A DNA stretch of 64,000 bases from Hygrocybe punicea. Lineage: Eukaryota; Basidiomycota; Agaricomycetes; Agaricales; Hygrophoraceae. Positions 1 through 10,713 of the stretch are shown here, in pieces. How positions within the stretch are numbered: the first letter of the stretch is position 1; each line of letters begins with the position of its first letter. The notes below the pieces were generated by a model. The model worked only from the letters and a program-made list of their open reading frames with translations. It did not search any database and was not told the DNA's origin. The position numbers and the translations under genes are program-made. Location: assembly GCA_963556145.1 (NCBI GenBank), contig OY744462.1:682001-746000 (forward strand), in the 5' to 3' direction.

Positions 1-48
1 ATTTAATCCAAAAAAGAAATTTATCATAATTAGTCACATAACACACAA

Positions 49-545
49 GATCTCTACCCCCCAAAGTCTGACAGCCAAAGCACTGGAGGAGTGAGTAAGA
101 GAGCCCCAATAGAATGTGAGTATCACCCCAAAAGTGGTACAATGTTTCTCCTTATGCCATACTCCTCCTCCTCATACCTCCCCATATTCAGATCTCTACC
201 TCCAGACAATGAATGGCCAAACAGTGAGAGAAGCAATCAGGGGGGACCTAATGGAGTGTAGGGATCACCCCAAAAGTAGTAGAATGTTTCTCATTGAGTC
301 ATACTGACCCCCTCCTCTTCATGCCCCCCACATCCCATATCTCTATCCCCTGAAGCTGGACAGCCAAATCCTGTGGGGACCAGCTAGAGAGGACTCAATG
401 GAGTGTATTAATAGCACAAGGAGTTGTACAATGTTTCCTATTGTGTCATGCTGACCCCTTTCTCAGGCTCCACACTCCAGATCTTGACCCCCCAAAGACA
501 GATGGCAAAATCCTGGAAGGACCAGTTAGGAGGGACCACCTTCAC
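49..545. repeat. Degenerate tandem repeat, about 145-bp unit, ~4 copies
   Basis: Each unit starts with a GATCTCTACC-like stretch (at about 49, 191, 338 and 480). It then runs through a gac-agCCAAA block, a TCACCCCAAAAGT-like block and an ACAATGTTTC block. Copies are diverged by substitutions and small indels. The short open frames here are only by-products of the repeat. No coding function is apparent. Confidence 0.7.
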
Positions 546-699
546 CTCATTTGTGTCAACACTGAGGGCTCAAAGTATCTTGTCCCTTGTGTCCATGCCT
601 TGTGCACATCCACCAACTTTTTCCTAACCGGAGGTCAGTACTGACATGTAGTTTCATTAGTTTTCTTAGTTTCCCTAGCTGTATAGCATAGAAGGGTGA

Positions 700-1105
700 C
701 CATCTGGGTCATGGAAGGTGTGATTGTGCAGTCTGTGCATGATCTGCTTCCACCCTTCTAAAGTCAACTAATGGGGATGGCTGTCTGAGCTATGGAGGAT
801 GTGGTTGTGCAGTTTGTGCACAGCTCTCCTCCAGTCCCCAATATGATTCACCAGAGGGGGCAATTTATGCCATGGGAGTTGTAATTGTGCATTCTGTGCA
901 CTATTCACTTCCACTCTCTGGATGTGTGTTGTTGAGGACAGTCTCTCTGGACCCTTCAATGACTCAAGACTGGGACTTTGTCGGATCTCCCTTAAGACTT
1001 GTCCAGAGCACTTAGTAAAATTAAAAATAAGGTGGTCTCTCTGGACCCTTCAAAGACTTGACACTGAGACTTTGTTGGACCTTTCTTGACACTTGTCTGA
1101 TATTG
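700..1105. repeat. Two short degenerate repeat families side by side
   Basis: About three units of roughly 80 bp share the core TTGTGCA.T.TGTGCA (near 724, 808 and 885). They are followed by two copies of a block starting TCTCTCTGGACCCTTCAA (near 940 and 1037), each continuing into a GACTTTGT.GGA stretch. This is non-coding repeat DNA and its origin is unknown. Confidence 0.55.
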
Positions 1106-1650
1106 TCCGAGTTTTATTCAATTCTCTTCAAAATCACCTAATATTTGCATAAATATTGTAATAAGAACATGTCATATATACAACAAAAAATATGGGGCCT
1201 GTGTGTACTAGCTAGGTGTTGTCAAAGGCCATATGGAAGGGAGCATGTTTGTGTCAAACAATGATTGGTAAGATTTTTCCATGGTTCACCAAGATTGAAA
1301 ACTTTTTTCTCAACTTGAACTACATCCTGATGACTTTCAAATGCCTTATCCTCCTGCTACTTCTTTCACTCATAATTTTATCACATCTGAATAGCCCAAA
1401 GGTCCCATTTGTCTTCAGATCCAACACATTTAAATTGCTAAATTGATTTATGTTAGTGGTCATCCACCGAAGCTCACATCAATGGCAAACCCAGTCACAA
1501 TGTCTATGGAGTTAGCTAATTTCTTTGGGAGGGTTTCGGTCAATCAATCCAACCACCTCTATATCTACTGAATCTAATAAATAACCTGGTCCAGCAGAAT
1601 GGTTTAGTATTACTTCTCAGACGTATTCAATCCCAATCTACTGGCCCAAT
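1106..1650. other. No gene recognised
   Basis: AT-rich DNA with only short, low-complexity open frames (the longest is 76 codons, hydrophobic and without a recognisable domain). I see no tRNA, repeat boundary or motif here. Confidence 0.5.
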
Positions 1651-1822
1651 TTGGTGGGTGTATTATCCTCTCTGCCCAGACAGTTGGGTGTATTGTCTGC
1701 TCTACCCAGACAGTTGGGTATAATGTTGCCTCTGCCTAGACAGTTGGGTGTATTGTCCACTCTGCCGAAACAGTTGGGTGTATTATTCTCTCTGTTCAAA
1801 CAATTGAATGCATTGTCATCCT
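1651..1822 (+). repeat. 30-bp minisatellite, ~6 units, inside an open frame
   Basis: The unit begins CAGTTGGGTGTATTGTC and recurs every 30 bp (1681, 1711, 1741, 1771 and a diverged unit at 1801, plus a partial first unit at 1651). The period is a multiple of three, so the repeat reads as a 10-residue unit (LPRQLGVLS-like) in an open frame that continues to 2157 (168 codons). After the repeat the frame has no recognisable domain, so whether it is expressed is unknown. Confidence 0.7.
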
Positions 1823-2439
1823 TTTCTGGTCAATACAAGGTAATAATATATTCATTGCTCTACCAGTCAATGTATTTTAGGTCAACTATACTATTCTTGC
1901 AGTACAATAAATATTTCTATGCCATCTTATGTATTGGTATAGGTATCTTACCCTGGCATTTTGCTACTTTGATATTATGGCTGAGCCAAGCAGTGAAGTT
2001 ATTTAATTTCCATAATATGGCTATATCATCTCAAAGTATTGATAAAAACAATTATCTATCCAGGACATATGTAGGTGGTGGCAAAAAACCTGTTTTTACC
2101 ATATCTGAACTTGGATTAAAGTCATCTCCACTTGGTCAAGACAAAGAAGGAAGCTAGACATTTAAATCATACATATCTAAGTAGAATCTGACTCTTCAGG
2201 ATTTTTCCAATGATTCTCTTATACTGTTAGACATTTCACTAACAACATTGGTCAGCAAATTAACCATTGGAAATCTCAAATTAATTGCTATATATTATTT
2301 CATCTATTTGGCAGCAAACATGAAGCATGCAGATATTCAAACCGAAATTGTAAACCACAAGTCCATTGACTGTTCTTCTTATGTTTCAGTGTTTGAGTTT
2401 ACAGATGAGCTAGAGATAGTAAGTAAAAAGAGTACAGCT

Positions 2440-3355
2440 AACATTGAAGCTGTAAAATGATCACACAACAAAAACATTGACAAATACTACCAGCAGAATA
2501 TTTGTGCTGTTCAGAAATACAATAACAAAAACATTGAGAAGCATCAGCAACAACATATTGCAGCTGTTCAAAGATATAACTTGGAACATCCCAAGAAGCA
2601 TCAGCAACAAAATAATGTAGCTGTTCAAAATATAGATTGGAACATCCTGAGAAACATCAGCAACAAAATATTGTAGCTGTGAACAGATATAAGTCAGAAC
2701 GTCTAAATGAATACCAACAACAGAATCTTGCAGCACTTTAAAAATATCAGTTAGATCATCCAGAAAAACATCAGCAAAAAAACCTAGCAGCTGTTCAAAG
2801 ATCTTTTTCTGAAGATTCAGAAAAACATAAATATTTTAATCATAAAGCTGTTCAAAATTTTCATAGTAACAATTCTAACAGATGCAAGTGGGAAAATCAA
2901 ATTGCGGCCCAGTCATACAGAGACAAAGTAGAATTTCCTCCTTTACCTCTATCTCAATCCTTACAACACACAATTGTATCAAATTTTTGTAGAGAAAGTA
3001 GCCCTAACAAATTTACAGAAGCAGGTTGTGCAGTTTGTGGATCATTGACAGCTGTTCATGAATTAACAAGACTTTCTTCACTTGATTTGTATTTGAATTT
3101 GTTAACACAAGCTTTAGCTACTCAACAAGAATGATTTCAGTTGACGATCCAGTGCAATGTGATAAGCCCATTTTAATTTATCATTTAGATAACATATGCA
3201 AATTATGTTAGTAAGTCATTGAAGAATGGACAACAACCTCTTTATGCACTTGCAAATGGTTTATGGATTGGTTATGTGCCAGCAGCTTTACAAAACCTAT
3301 CATATGCTGAACAGTTGATGACTGCAAGAGTTAGACACAATAGATGCATTTGGGG
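2440..3355 (+). pseudogene. Helitron remnant: repeat-rich N-terminal region and DUF6570-like module
   Basis: This is a decayed N-terminal part of a Helitron Rep/helicase polyprotein, read across frameshifts and stops on the plus strand. The first 350 bp encode about six degenerate copies of a basic Gln/His-rich unit (KHQQQN.AAVQRY, then a ..HPEKHQQQN link). Repeats of this kind often precede fungal Helitron proteins. Near 3030 a CAVCGSLT segment is followed by THELTRL-type residues. Around 3230-3340 the frame reads LYALANGLWIGYVP...LSYAEQLMTARVRHNRC, the hallmark of the conserved block just upstream of Helitron-like domains. Rep HUH and helicase motifs are missing because the sequence stops at the LINE that follows. 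No Helitron terminal hairpin was identified. Confidence 0.7.
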
Positions 3356-3414
3356 ACTCTCTTGGTGACACACTGCATAGCACCCCAACTAGGACCCCAA
3401 CAAATGCAACCTGA

Positions 3415-4781
3415 GTGGTGGCTCCACACCTCTCTGAATATGATAGTGAACAAGGCAGTGGTGAAGAGAGACAGGAAAATGGAAGAACTAATACACCTCA
3501 AACTAAAATGATCATGACAGCAACAGAAGCCAGTGAAACACAGGAGGACTTATTGCAGGAGGTGACAAAACTAATGACAAACACACTGGACACCCTCCAT
3601 GCCAACCTAGATGAACTCACAACCCACACGAAAAGTGCACTTGAGGCGGTAGAGGTGGCCACCAAGATAGCAGAGGCAGCCACCAACTGAGAACAACCCA
3701 GCGATAACAACACACCCATGTTTGTGTCAATTACAAGAACCACCACACAGATTCCACCAGAACACGCAGTGCCAATAGTGAAAGGGAACATGCTAGACAG
3801 ATAGGTTGTAGTACAGAAACTCCCTAATGCACATAACAAATCACTGGCAAATTTATCCAAGAAAGAGCTGGTGGAGAAGGTGACCCTAGCTCTTGACTTG
3901 ATGGGCATGAGAGTGGCAGACAAACCCAATGACATGGTCTTTGTAGGAGCACACAGAACACAATCCGGAATGATAATATACACACTCAATTCCATGCAGG
4001 TGACAAACTACCGAAGATCTAAGAATGTAATGCACGCATTCATGGCACAATTTAGAGGCACATCCACAAGAAGCTCAAGAATGTACCAAGTAGTCGCTGA
4101 GTATGTCCCTACCTCCTTTGACCTGAATGAACAAGCAGCAATCAAAAGGGTAGAGCAAGTCAGCTCCCTCTCCAGAATGGTGAGATATGAGGCATGCTGG
4201 ATCAAGCCAACCCACCTCCATTGAGAGGGACAGCGATTTGCTTTTCTGACAGTGGGCTTCAGCAAGAGAGAGGCTGCAAATCACACATTAGAATATGGTA
4301 TCTTCATGGAGGTAAGCAATGCAGGATGAAGAAAGCATTGATGGATCCATGGAGATGCATAAAATGCCAGAAATTAGGCCACATTGCGAGAGAGTGCAAG
4401 TTCATCCATGATGTGTGCGCATGCTGTACAGGGCTCCACTGTGTAGCAGACCAGCTATGCGGCACCGGGGAAATGAAATGTGCCAACTGCCAAGAAATCA
4501 GGCATGGTGCTGCTGATCGGCAATGCCGAGTCTTCAGGGAACGTCTCCAATGGGTGTGTGATCAAGACCCCAACACTAAGTACAGACTCTTCCCCACCAA
4601 CAACCCCAGCACATGGGGCAGAATGGACACAGATCCTGCATGGAACACTTTCGACACGACTTGGAGAAATGACGCGCCCATGAACAACACCCCACATCTG
4701 GACAAACGGCATGAACAGAGCAGAGGAGGACAGGATGACCAGAGACCTGGCAGCAGAAGCCACCCAGGAGCTGGACAGTGA
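3415..4781 (+). pseudogene. LINE ORF1 (Gag-like, CCHC zinc knuckles), decayed
   Basis: ORF1 of a Tad/I-like non-LTR retrotransposon, which would encode an RNA-binding nucleocapsid-like protein. The first 300 residues lie in one frame broken by an in-frame TGA near 3688 and a TAG near 3804. They carry an acidic, coiled-coil-like N terminus and then the block NLSKKELVEKVTLAL. A frameshift near 4320 leads into the C-terminal part, where a knuckle CIKCQKLGHIAREC (C-x2-C-x4-H-x4-C) is followed by further Cys/His pairs (CACC, CANC..IRHGA..RQC). The tail KYRLFPTNNPSTWG is typical of ORF1 proteins in this LINE group. The endonuclease ORF follows directly. The protein is non-functional as it stands. 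Confidence 0.75.
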
Positions 4782-5719
4782 CGGATGGCACCAGCACCAG
4801 TTATGAACTGACACAACCAGAGGATGAGTCTACAAACTGCCCAACAAATGCTACACACTTACTAGACAGATAGACCAGCATCATCTACCTCTGGAGGATG
4901 GTGGGCTGACAAACTGCTGAAAGGCCCCACCCACATCATGACATGGAAATCAACTCAAACAGATACAACAACTGCAGCACCATAAACAATGACACCACAC
5001 CCATCCCTACAACAACATCACCACCAACAACAACACCCTATCCACTCACCCTCAATGGAGGAGCTTTACGCATGACCTCCATCTCCAATCCACTGAAACC
5101 ACTGACCTTATGGCAACAACAGAATGTCAACAAATTGCTCATAGCCCAGCACGACATGCTAGACTCAATTAAAACTAACTATGACTTTATTCTCATACAG
5201 GAACCATACTTCAATTTCAAGGGGCTCTTGAGAGCCAACACTTACTATACAGCGATATGACACCATGACATGCATGCAACCTGCCATACTCAATCAATAA
5301 TGCTGGTTAACAGACAGCTCTAATCTGACTCATGATCCCTGATACTGATTGATTCACCTGATGTCACAGCGGTGAAGATAAAAGGTGATTTTGGGATCAT
5401 CAGGATCATCAACATATACAATGACTGCAACAACAACAACATATCAACACTGCGATGGTACCTTGGTAGCACAACAACTTAAGCTCTAGCCCAGACTCCA
5501 GTTCACTACATCCTAGCAGGAGATTTTAGTGTTGCCGAAGTTCAGTTCGGTCCGGTTCCAAGCGTTTTTGGCGGAACCGCGAACTGAACTTCGGGTCCGG
5601 TTTGGCGCATGGCCAAACCTGGACCCGAACGGCTTTGAACCGTCTCTTCGCGTTCGGTCTGGGGTTCAGACGCGGTCTGAACCCCAGACCGAGGTTGGCT
5701 CACCCCTGAGCTCCGTTCT

Positions 5720-5771
5720 CCTCGCGAATGGCAGGCACGTATCAATTGATACAGCGCTACGCTTCGCGAGG
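5720..5771. repeat. 52-bp palindromic motif, copy 1
   Basis: Arms CCTCGCGAA and TTCGCGAGG flank a second palindrome centred on TCAATTGA. The copy lies in the left subterminal part of hAT-1. Three further copies of 52-53 bp occur at 10661, 31348 and 31497. Function unknown. Confidence 0.8.
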
Positions 5772-5798
5772 AAGTTGGGCTACGGGGGAGCCGTCTGG

Positions 5799-6286
5799 TG
5801 CTGTTGCTGCTGCTGCTGCCGCTGCCACTGCTGGTGCTGCTGGTGCTGCTGCCGTCGCCGTCGCTGCTGCGCTCCTGCTGCTGCTGTTGCCGTTGCCGCT
5901 GCCGGCATTGCTGCTGCTGCTGCTGCTGCAGGCCGTCGTGGTGGTGGTTGCCGTTGTTGTTGCCGCCGCTGATGGTGAGGTTGGGGCTTGATGCACCAGC
6001 AGCAGCTGCTGCTGCTGCCGGTGTTGCTGCTGCCAGCGTTGCTGCTGCTGCTGCTGCCGGCGTTGCTGCTGCTGCTGCTGCTGTTGCCGCCGTTGCTGCT
6101 GCCGCCGTTGCTGCTGTTGCTCCTGCGCTCCTGCTGCTGCTGCTGCCGCTGCCGGCGCTGCTGCTGCTGCTGCTGCTGCTGTTGCCGCCGTTGCTGCTGC
6201 CGCCGTTGCTGCTGTTGCTCCTGCGCTCCTGCTGCTGCTGCTGCTGCTGCTGCCGCTGCCGGCGCTGCTGCTGCTGTCGTGGCCGT

Positions 6287-6346
<60 letters not shown>

Positions 6347-6450
6347 TGCTGTTGCTGCTGCGCTCCTGCTGCTGCTGCTGTTGCCGTTGCCGCTGCCGCT
6401 GTTGCTGCTGCTGCCGACATTGCTGCTGCTGCTGCTGGGCGTCGTGGTTG
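5799..6450. repeat. Trinucleotide-rich tract (CTG/GCT with CCG and TTG variants)
   Basis: About 650 bp of nearly pure triplet repeats, with interruptions that themselves recur (for example TGCTCCTGCGCTCCTGC). The tract is open in most frames and yields poly-Leu, poly-Ala, poly-Cys and poly-Gln readings on both strands. I do not treat any of these as a gene. Higher-order units of 60-90 bp suggest growth by replication slippage and unequal exchange. Confidence 0.9.
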
Positions 6451-7075
6451 TCGTTGCCGTGGTTGTCGATTTGCCTGTCGCAAATAACATTAGTAAAGTT
6501 AAGAAACAAAGGAAACTTACCTTGAGGAACACAACACAAATTGTGTTGTGTTCAATCCGCGTTGATGTTGCTGTGTCACGTGAAAGCTACTACGGCCGGT
6601 CACATGATACCGTTTAACACGAAATGGTAAGTAAAGAAATATGAAAAACAAATGAAATAAATTCCTTAAAAATATCCGCGTTCGCGGTTTGGACGCGGTT
6701 TGGAGCCGTTCAGGAAATCCGGCCAGCCTCGAAACCCTGAACCGAACCCGCGGTCCGGTTCAGCATTTGGCTGAACTTAGACTGAACCCCGGGTTCGGTT
6801 CGGGGTTTGAACCGGGTTCGGCTAGGTTCGGAACCGAACTACGGCAACACTAGGAGATTTCAACCACCACCACCCACTCTGGAACAAAGAATATAACAAC
6901 AATCTCTTCACTAATGCTAACCTTGAAGCAGCAGGACCTCTGTTAGATCTCCTAGCCCGATACAACATGAGAATGGCATTACCAGAAGACACACCAATGT
7001 TGCAGTCCATGTCAATGGGCAACGTAATCTGAGTCGATAACATGTTCTGTTCCAGCTCCATAACTGACTAGTGGG

Positions 7076-8796
7076 GTGTGGGCCATTGCTTCGCATGGCA
7101 GGTTACTTGTCCCACCCTCTCAATTTATATAAGGATTCTTATTTTCTGTGACTTGACATTCCAATACACTCTTACAGTGTATTCAGAAAAACATGGCTAT
7201 CACAAACTTTTTTTATTATGAAGGTCTCACCAGTCATCACTAACATGCAGTATAGTGGTTTTAACTTGGTTTCCTGAATTGGTACAAAAAGACAAACAAA
7301 CAACTGAACCAAGGATAAGAATGAGGAATGAAGAGAAAACTAATTCGAAGTTAGACTGAGCAGTCCAGTAAGGACAGCTCTACCTGGAGAAGATTTATAA
7401 AGACAAGAAATGGGGAAGAGAGACACAGTATAAATCCTGGAGCATAAATAAAGCAGTGTCAAGCTGGGTCTTTTGTTCTCTCCAAGCCATCAGTAATTCC
7501 AAGTTACACCACAAACAAGGCTCAGGGTTAGGACAGGGATTTACCAGAAAAGGTATGACATCTGATGACCAAGCCTTTGTTTTCGGTTATTCCAGGGTTC
7601 AGACAATAAAATTATGTAATGTTGTCGTGACATTTGATTCTATGGTTGTCACATCCTTTTGTATCTAAGGTTTGAATGACGTTTGGTGGAACCCTGTGCA
7701 AAGATTGGTGCTGACATAAGCTTCTCCAAAACCTTTTCAAGTGTGTATTCTCGCAAGGTGTTAGATGTACCTAATCACTTGATTGAATCAATAAAATCAA
7801 TAAAATTTCTCTCGTATCATCTCTCCTCAGTCTTGGTTTCTTTTTAACAATGCTTTGACACTACTCAAATCAGTGATGGGTGATGAAGAGTCAGGCTATT
7901 GGTGTTTCGCAGTAGAAAAAAATACAAGTCCAAATGCAGCCCTGTGAGTACATGGATGACCTATTCAGAAACAATAACAAGGATATATGGTGTAATGGTT
8001 GAAGTAAGGTGTTGCTGTTTAAGCAGTTCTGAGATTCGAATCTCAGTCATAACAACTATTATTTTGACACATCATCAGTTTTTAATTGTATTTATTTATT
8101 TTCACCTCATATAACTCAGCCTTCTTATAGGGTTCTAACTCAAGGTTCAAACAAACCAAAGTCAGAAAAGGTTTGCTCCGGGTATTTCCAAGCCCTCAGC
8201 CAAGGTTCAGAAATTCAAACCCTGTCCTAGCCCTGAACTATGCGCGTGATGTATTCTGGTTTATATTGTACATTTGAGTGGTTAATAGTGGTCAACTCCC
8301 AAAAAACTTGACTTTGAAAGAGTAGGCAGTGGAGATGGTGAAAGATAAGAAGGTCATAGTCCACATCACATGTCACAGAAACAAAACTCACTCTCCCAAA
8401 GAGGAGTCAATATAAAAAAATATCATCAGCAATCAAGTAAGATGTAATGTAAGAGCTGCTAGTATATATACATCTAGAGCAGAAGGATTAGCTGAACATG
8501 ATAAGGTGGAACACACACTTTCTCAGAGCCAAGACATGCATTCTTTACTTGTGAGATGGAGAAAGATAGTGTCAAGGTTGTCCACAAAATAAAATTCAAG
8601 ACTACAACATATATATATAGTATGTTAGCTGATGCAATTTGAAATTGCACACTTGTTTAGTGGGCCAGTGCTGTGCATGGCATGAACAAGTTCTTTTTTC
8701 TGTGTTTTTGCACAAAACATATAGAATAATCCTGAAATCATTGGATTTATATTTGTATAGTTTTTACCTGCATCAATAACAGATTTCACTTGAAAT
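7076..8796. other. No protein gene recognised
   Basis: Moderately AT-rich DNA between the truncated LINE and the MULE. Open frames are short (up to about 71 codons) and unconvincing. The only structured signal is a tRNA-like stretch listed separately. Confidence 0.5.
7981..8052 (+). ncRNA. tRNA-like relic (possible SINE head), low confidence
   Basis: A box-A-like word TGGTGTAATGG is followed about 40 bp later by a T-arm-like segment CTGAGATTCGAATCTCAG, whose loop fits box B except for one base. The anticodon stem does not fold properly and the acceptor ends pair poorly, so this is a degenerate tRNA or a tRNA-derived element rather than a working tRNA gene. No poly(A) tail or clear 3' end was seen. 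Confidence 0.3.
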
Positions 8797-9260
8797 ATAT
8801 AATTAGGCTTATTCTATTTGGCACCCCGGGGAGCCACTTAGTCATCCAGGCACAATCGGAGATTGGGGGCGCTTTCGATGTCATGGTGCCCCCACCGATC
8901 TCAATCTCATATCATATCTGGAATCTTATCACATGCAGCTGTACAAAAGGCTAGGCACATTCGGGTTAACCCGCGGTTTTGCCTAAAGGTCAGGTACGGG
9001 GTAGTGCATCAACAACGACGATGTCAACATGGTGCCCACCAAGGGGCTGGCTTGGCAACAGTGCTGGTGATGACCTACGGCTGCAAGGATATGAAACCAG
9101 GACGGTGATGGTGGCGACCCAGAAGCTGGCAACCGCTCCCAGTTCAACCCGTCAATTCTCACCTTGGCCCTCAGCTTTCTGATTCTGCAGCAAACCAACA
9201 CCCACTCGCTGTCCTGGGCCCACAAAGTCTTTTTCAAGTACCAGATCGTCCAAGTCATCC

Positions 9261-9360
9261 GACCTGGACTTCCGCTGACTCCACAACTCACAATGATCCT
9301 TTTATGCATATCCCGCACCGCCCAGCAAAACTCTCTCTTCTGAATCCCTGCTCTCTAGTA
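9261..9360 (+). repeat. Direct repeat within MULE, copy 1
   Basis: This is about 90 bp, including ATGCATATCCCGCACCGCCC and a CTGAATCCCTGCTCTCTAGT stretch, and it recurs near 10263-10350 with few changes. It points to a local duplication of about 1 kb in the non-transposase part of the element. Confidence 0.75.
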
Positions 9361-9609
9361 CATGCACGCATTCTCCCACTCTCTCGCCCATAGGGCTCCC
9401 CCCGCCACTCGCACCAGGGTCCGCTGGCAACCCTATAGTGCTCTGCCTGCTTCTCTCCCCTCTCGCTCGCCTCCCGTGTCTTACTTGAATACCCCAGCAT
9501 CTTCTGCCTCCTCTTTACCCCTCTCTACCACATCGAAATCAGACGATGCGAGCGGGCCCTGGGCAATGCTCTCGAGTGGCGGCTTTGGGTTGGACAAACA
9601 CCACTACCA

Positions 9610-10281
9610 TTGCCAGCGGCCTCCACATCAGCACCGAACGTCGTCATACGGACTGTCGTCAGATGTCACAGTGACAGCGATCTGATGGCGGTTTCCAAAT
9701 TGACGAAGAGACTACAGACGGAACCGCATATCATTGACCTTCTGTCTTCAACCACGCTCAGCGTGAGAGGCCTCGCACGTCGTGCGACGCTTCCAGCGAG
9801 CGGATTAGCAGAACAGATACCATCGTCTATGACGATGCAATACTCTCAATCCCTGAAACCAAGAGAACCTCCCCTCGAAGCACCGTCAACGGGATATGAC
9901 ACGATGACGACCACGACACCAATGCGTACGACAATGATGACCGGCCCCCCGATATATACTCCGGTGAATGCAGAACAATTCGGCTCAAGTCCAAACAATG
10001 TGGCGACACCAACACTGACTTTTTCTCCTTCGTCGACCGAATCTTCAGATGGGGATCGCACGATTCACATGGCGAGCTTCATCGATGAACCTACCGGTAC
10101 GTTTGGCGCAAATGGCTGCTTCGTTCTCGCAAATGAGAACTTCAAGGTGTCACCACCTATCGGGGAGAGGGTTTCCGCGTACCCCTATGGAACACCTTAT
10201 GCCCCCACCAACCCCGCGATGCTCCAAAGCAAGTTCTTCTTTCTTCCACACCCAAATGTAGTCAACCTGGACTTCTGCTGA
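9610..10281 (+). CDS. Hypothetical ORF carried by the MULE (223 codons)
   Basis: I do not recognise this protein. It is Ser/Thr/Pro-rich, with no signal peptide, membrane segment or zinc-binding pattern. A second plus-strand frame across the same DNA also reads like protein for about 60 codons (a DIYSG..RTIRLKSK stretch), so either frame, a spliced mixture or neither may be real. It lies between the two copies of the 90-bp direct repeat. It could be a captured host-gene piece, as in Pack-MULEs, or an element-specific gene. Confidence 0.2.
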   Translation: MPAASTSAPNVVIRTVVRCHSDSDLMAVSKLTKRLQTEPHIIDLLSSTTLSVRGLARRATLPASGLAEQIPSSMTMQYSQSLKPREPPLEAPSTGYDTMTTTTPMRTTMMTGPPIYTPVNAEQFGSSPNNVATPTLTFSPSSTESSDGDRTIHMASFIDEPTGTFGANGCFVLANENFKVSPPIGERVSAYPYGTPYAPTNPAMLQSKFFFLPHPNVVNLDFC

Positions 10282-10350
10282 TGAACCTATCATGCATATC
10301 CCGCACCGCCCAGCAAAACTCCCTCTCTTCTGAATCCCTGCTCTCTAGTT
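10263..10350 (+). repeat. Direct repeat within MULE, copy 2
   Basis: Second copy of the segment at 9261-9360, in the same orientation and about 1 kb downstream. It differs by a few substitutions and a short indel. Confidence 0.75.
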
Positions 10351-10660
10351 CACCCCTCCTCAAACCTGGACCCGATAACCCACCACCGCGACAGCACGGG
10401 AAGGTTGAAGGGCATGGCGCCCGTACATTTTCAGAGAAAAGGAACAATCAGCTAAGTGCCTCTGCTTTCCCCTTGCGATGCCATCATTTTTCATCCTCCA
10501 CTGACACAGAAAATCTCGAAATCCTTCGCAACAAGGTTCCTGACCTTTACGGCGAGGTTGTGGGATCACGGCCCCATCATCTCGCTCACGGACCCCCTTG
10601 GCCCCTTGTTCTCTACCCACAGCCAAAAGCCGTGGCTTAGCAAATGCCTCATCCCAGTCA

Positions 10661-10713
10661 CCTCACGAACACAAACGGCCACGTCAATTGACGTGCGTCC
10701 GATGTTCATGAGG
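10661..10713. repeat. 53-bp palindromic motif, copy 2
   Basis: Arms CCTCACGAAC and GTTCATGAGG flank CCACGTCAATTGACGTGC. This copy is more diverged in the arms but has the most complete inner palindrome. Here the symmetry extends outward by TCA/TGA. A further half-copy (CCTCATGAACACAA) follows near 10755. Confidence 0.7.

Larger units (their letters stand above)
5527..6852. mobile_element. Non-autonomous hAT element (hAT-1), 1326 bp
   Basis: The ends are inverted repeats: the left begins TAGTGTTGCCGAAGTTC and the right, on the reverse strand, TAGTGTTGCCGTAGTTC. The flanking host sequence GGAGATTT is present at 5519-5526 and again at 6853-6860. An 8-bp duplication and a TAG.G terminus are the signature of the hAT superfamily. 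Both subterminal regions (about 300 bp each) are packed with GGTTCGG/CCGAACC-type words, the arrangement expected of transposase-binding repeats. The core is a CTG/CCG/TTG trinucleotide tract. No transposase is encoded. On the minus strand a consensus splice donor (AAGGTAAGT) sits near 6520, possibly a relic of a transposase gene's 5' end. Confidence 0.9.
4943..7072 (+). pseudogene. LINE ORF2 fragment: AP-endonuclease domain, split by a hAT element
   Basis: This is the N-terminal AP-like endonuclease, the enzyme that nicks target DNA in target-primed reverse transcription. Visible motifs are a start block LWQQQNVNKLL, the catalytic Glu in FILIQEPYFN, INIYND, and the GDFN box with following histidines and tryptophan (NHHHPLW). 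The GDFN box is cut between Phe and Asn by the insertion at 5527-6852, which duplicated GGAGATTT. Removing the insert and one duplication restores the motif. Several in-frame stops and small frameshifts lie before and after the insert. The copy ends shortly after a SSSITD stretch, so reverse transcriptase and RNase H are absent (3' truncated). Confidence 0.75.

Noticed and set aside
5529..6617. Several open frames of 80-313 codons on both strands (poly-Gln, poly-Ala, poly-Leu, poly-Cys)
   Set aside because: They are translations of the triplet-repeat core of hAT-1 in every frame, without any domain.
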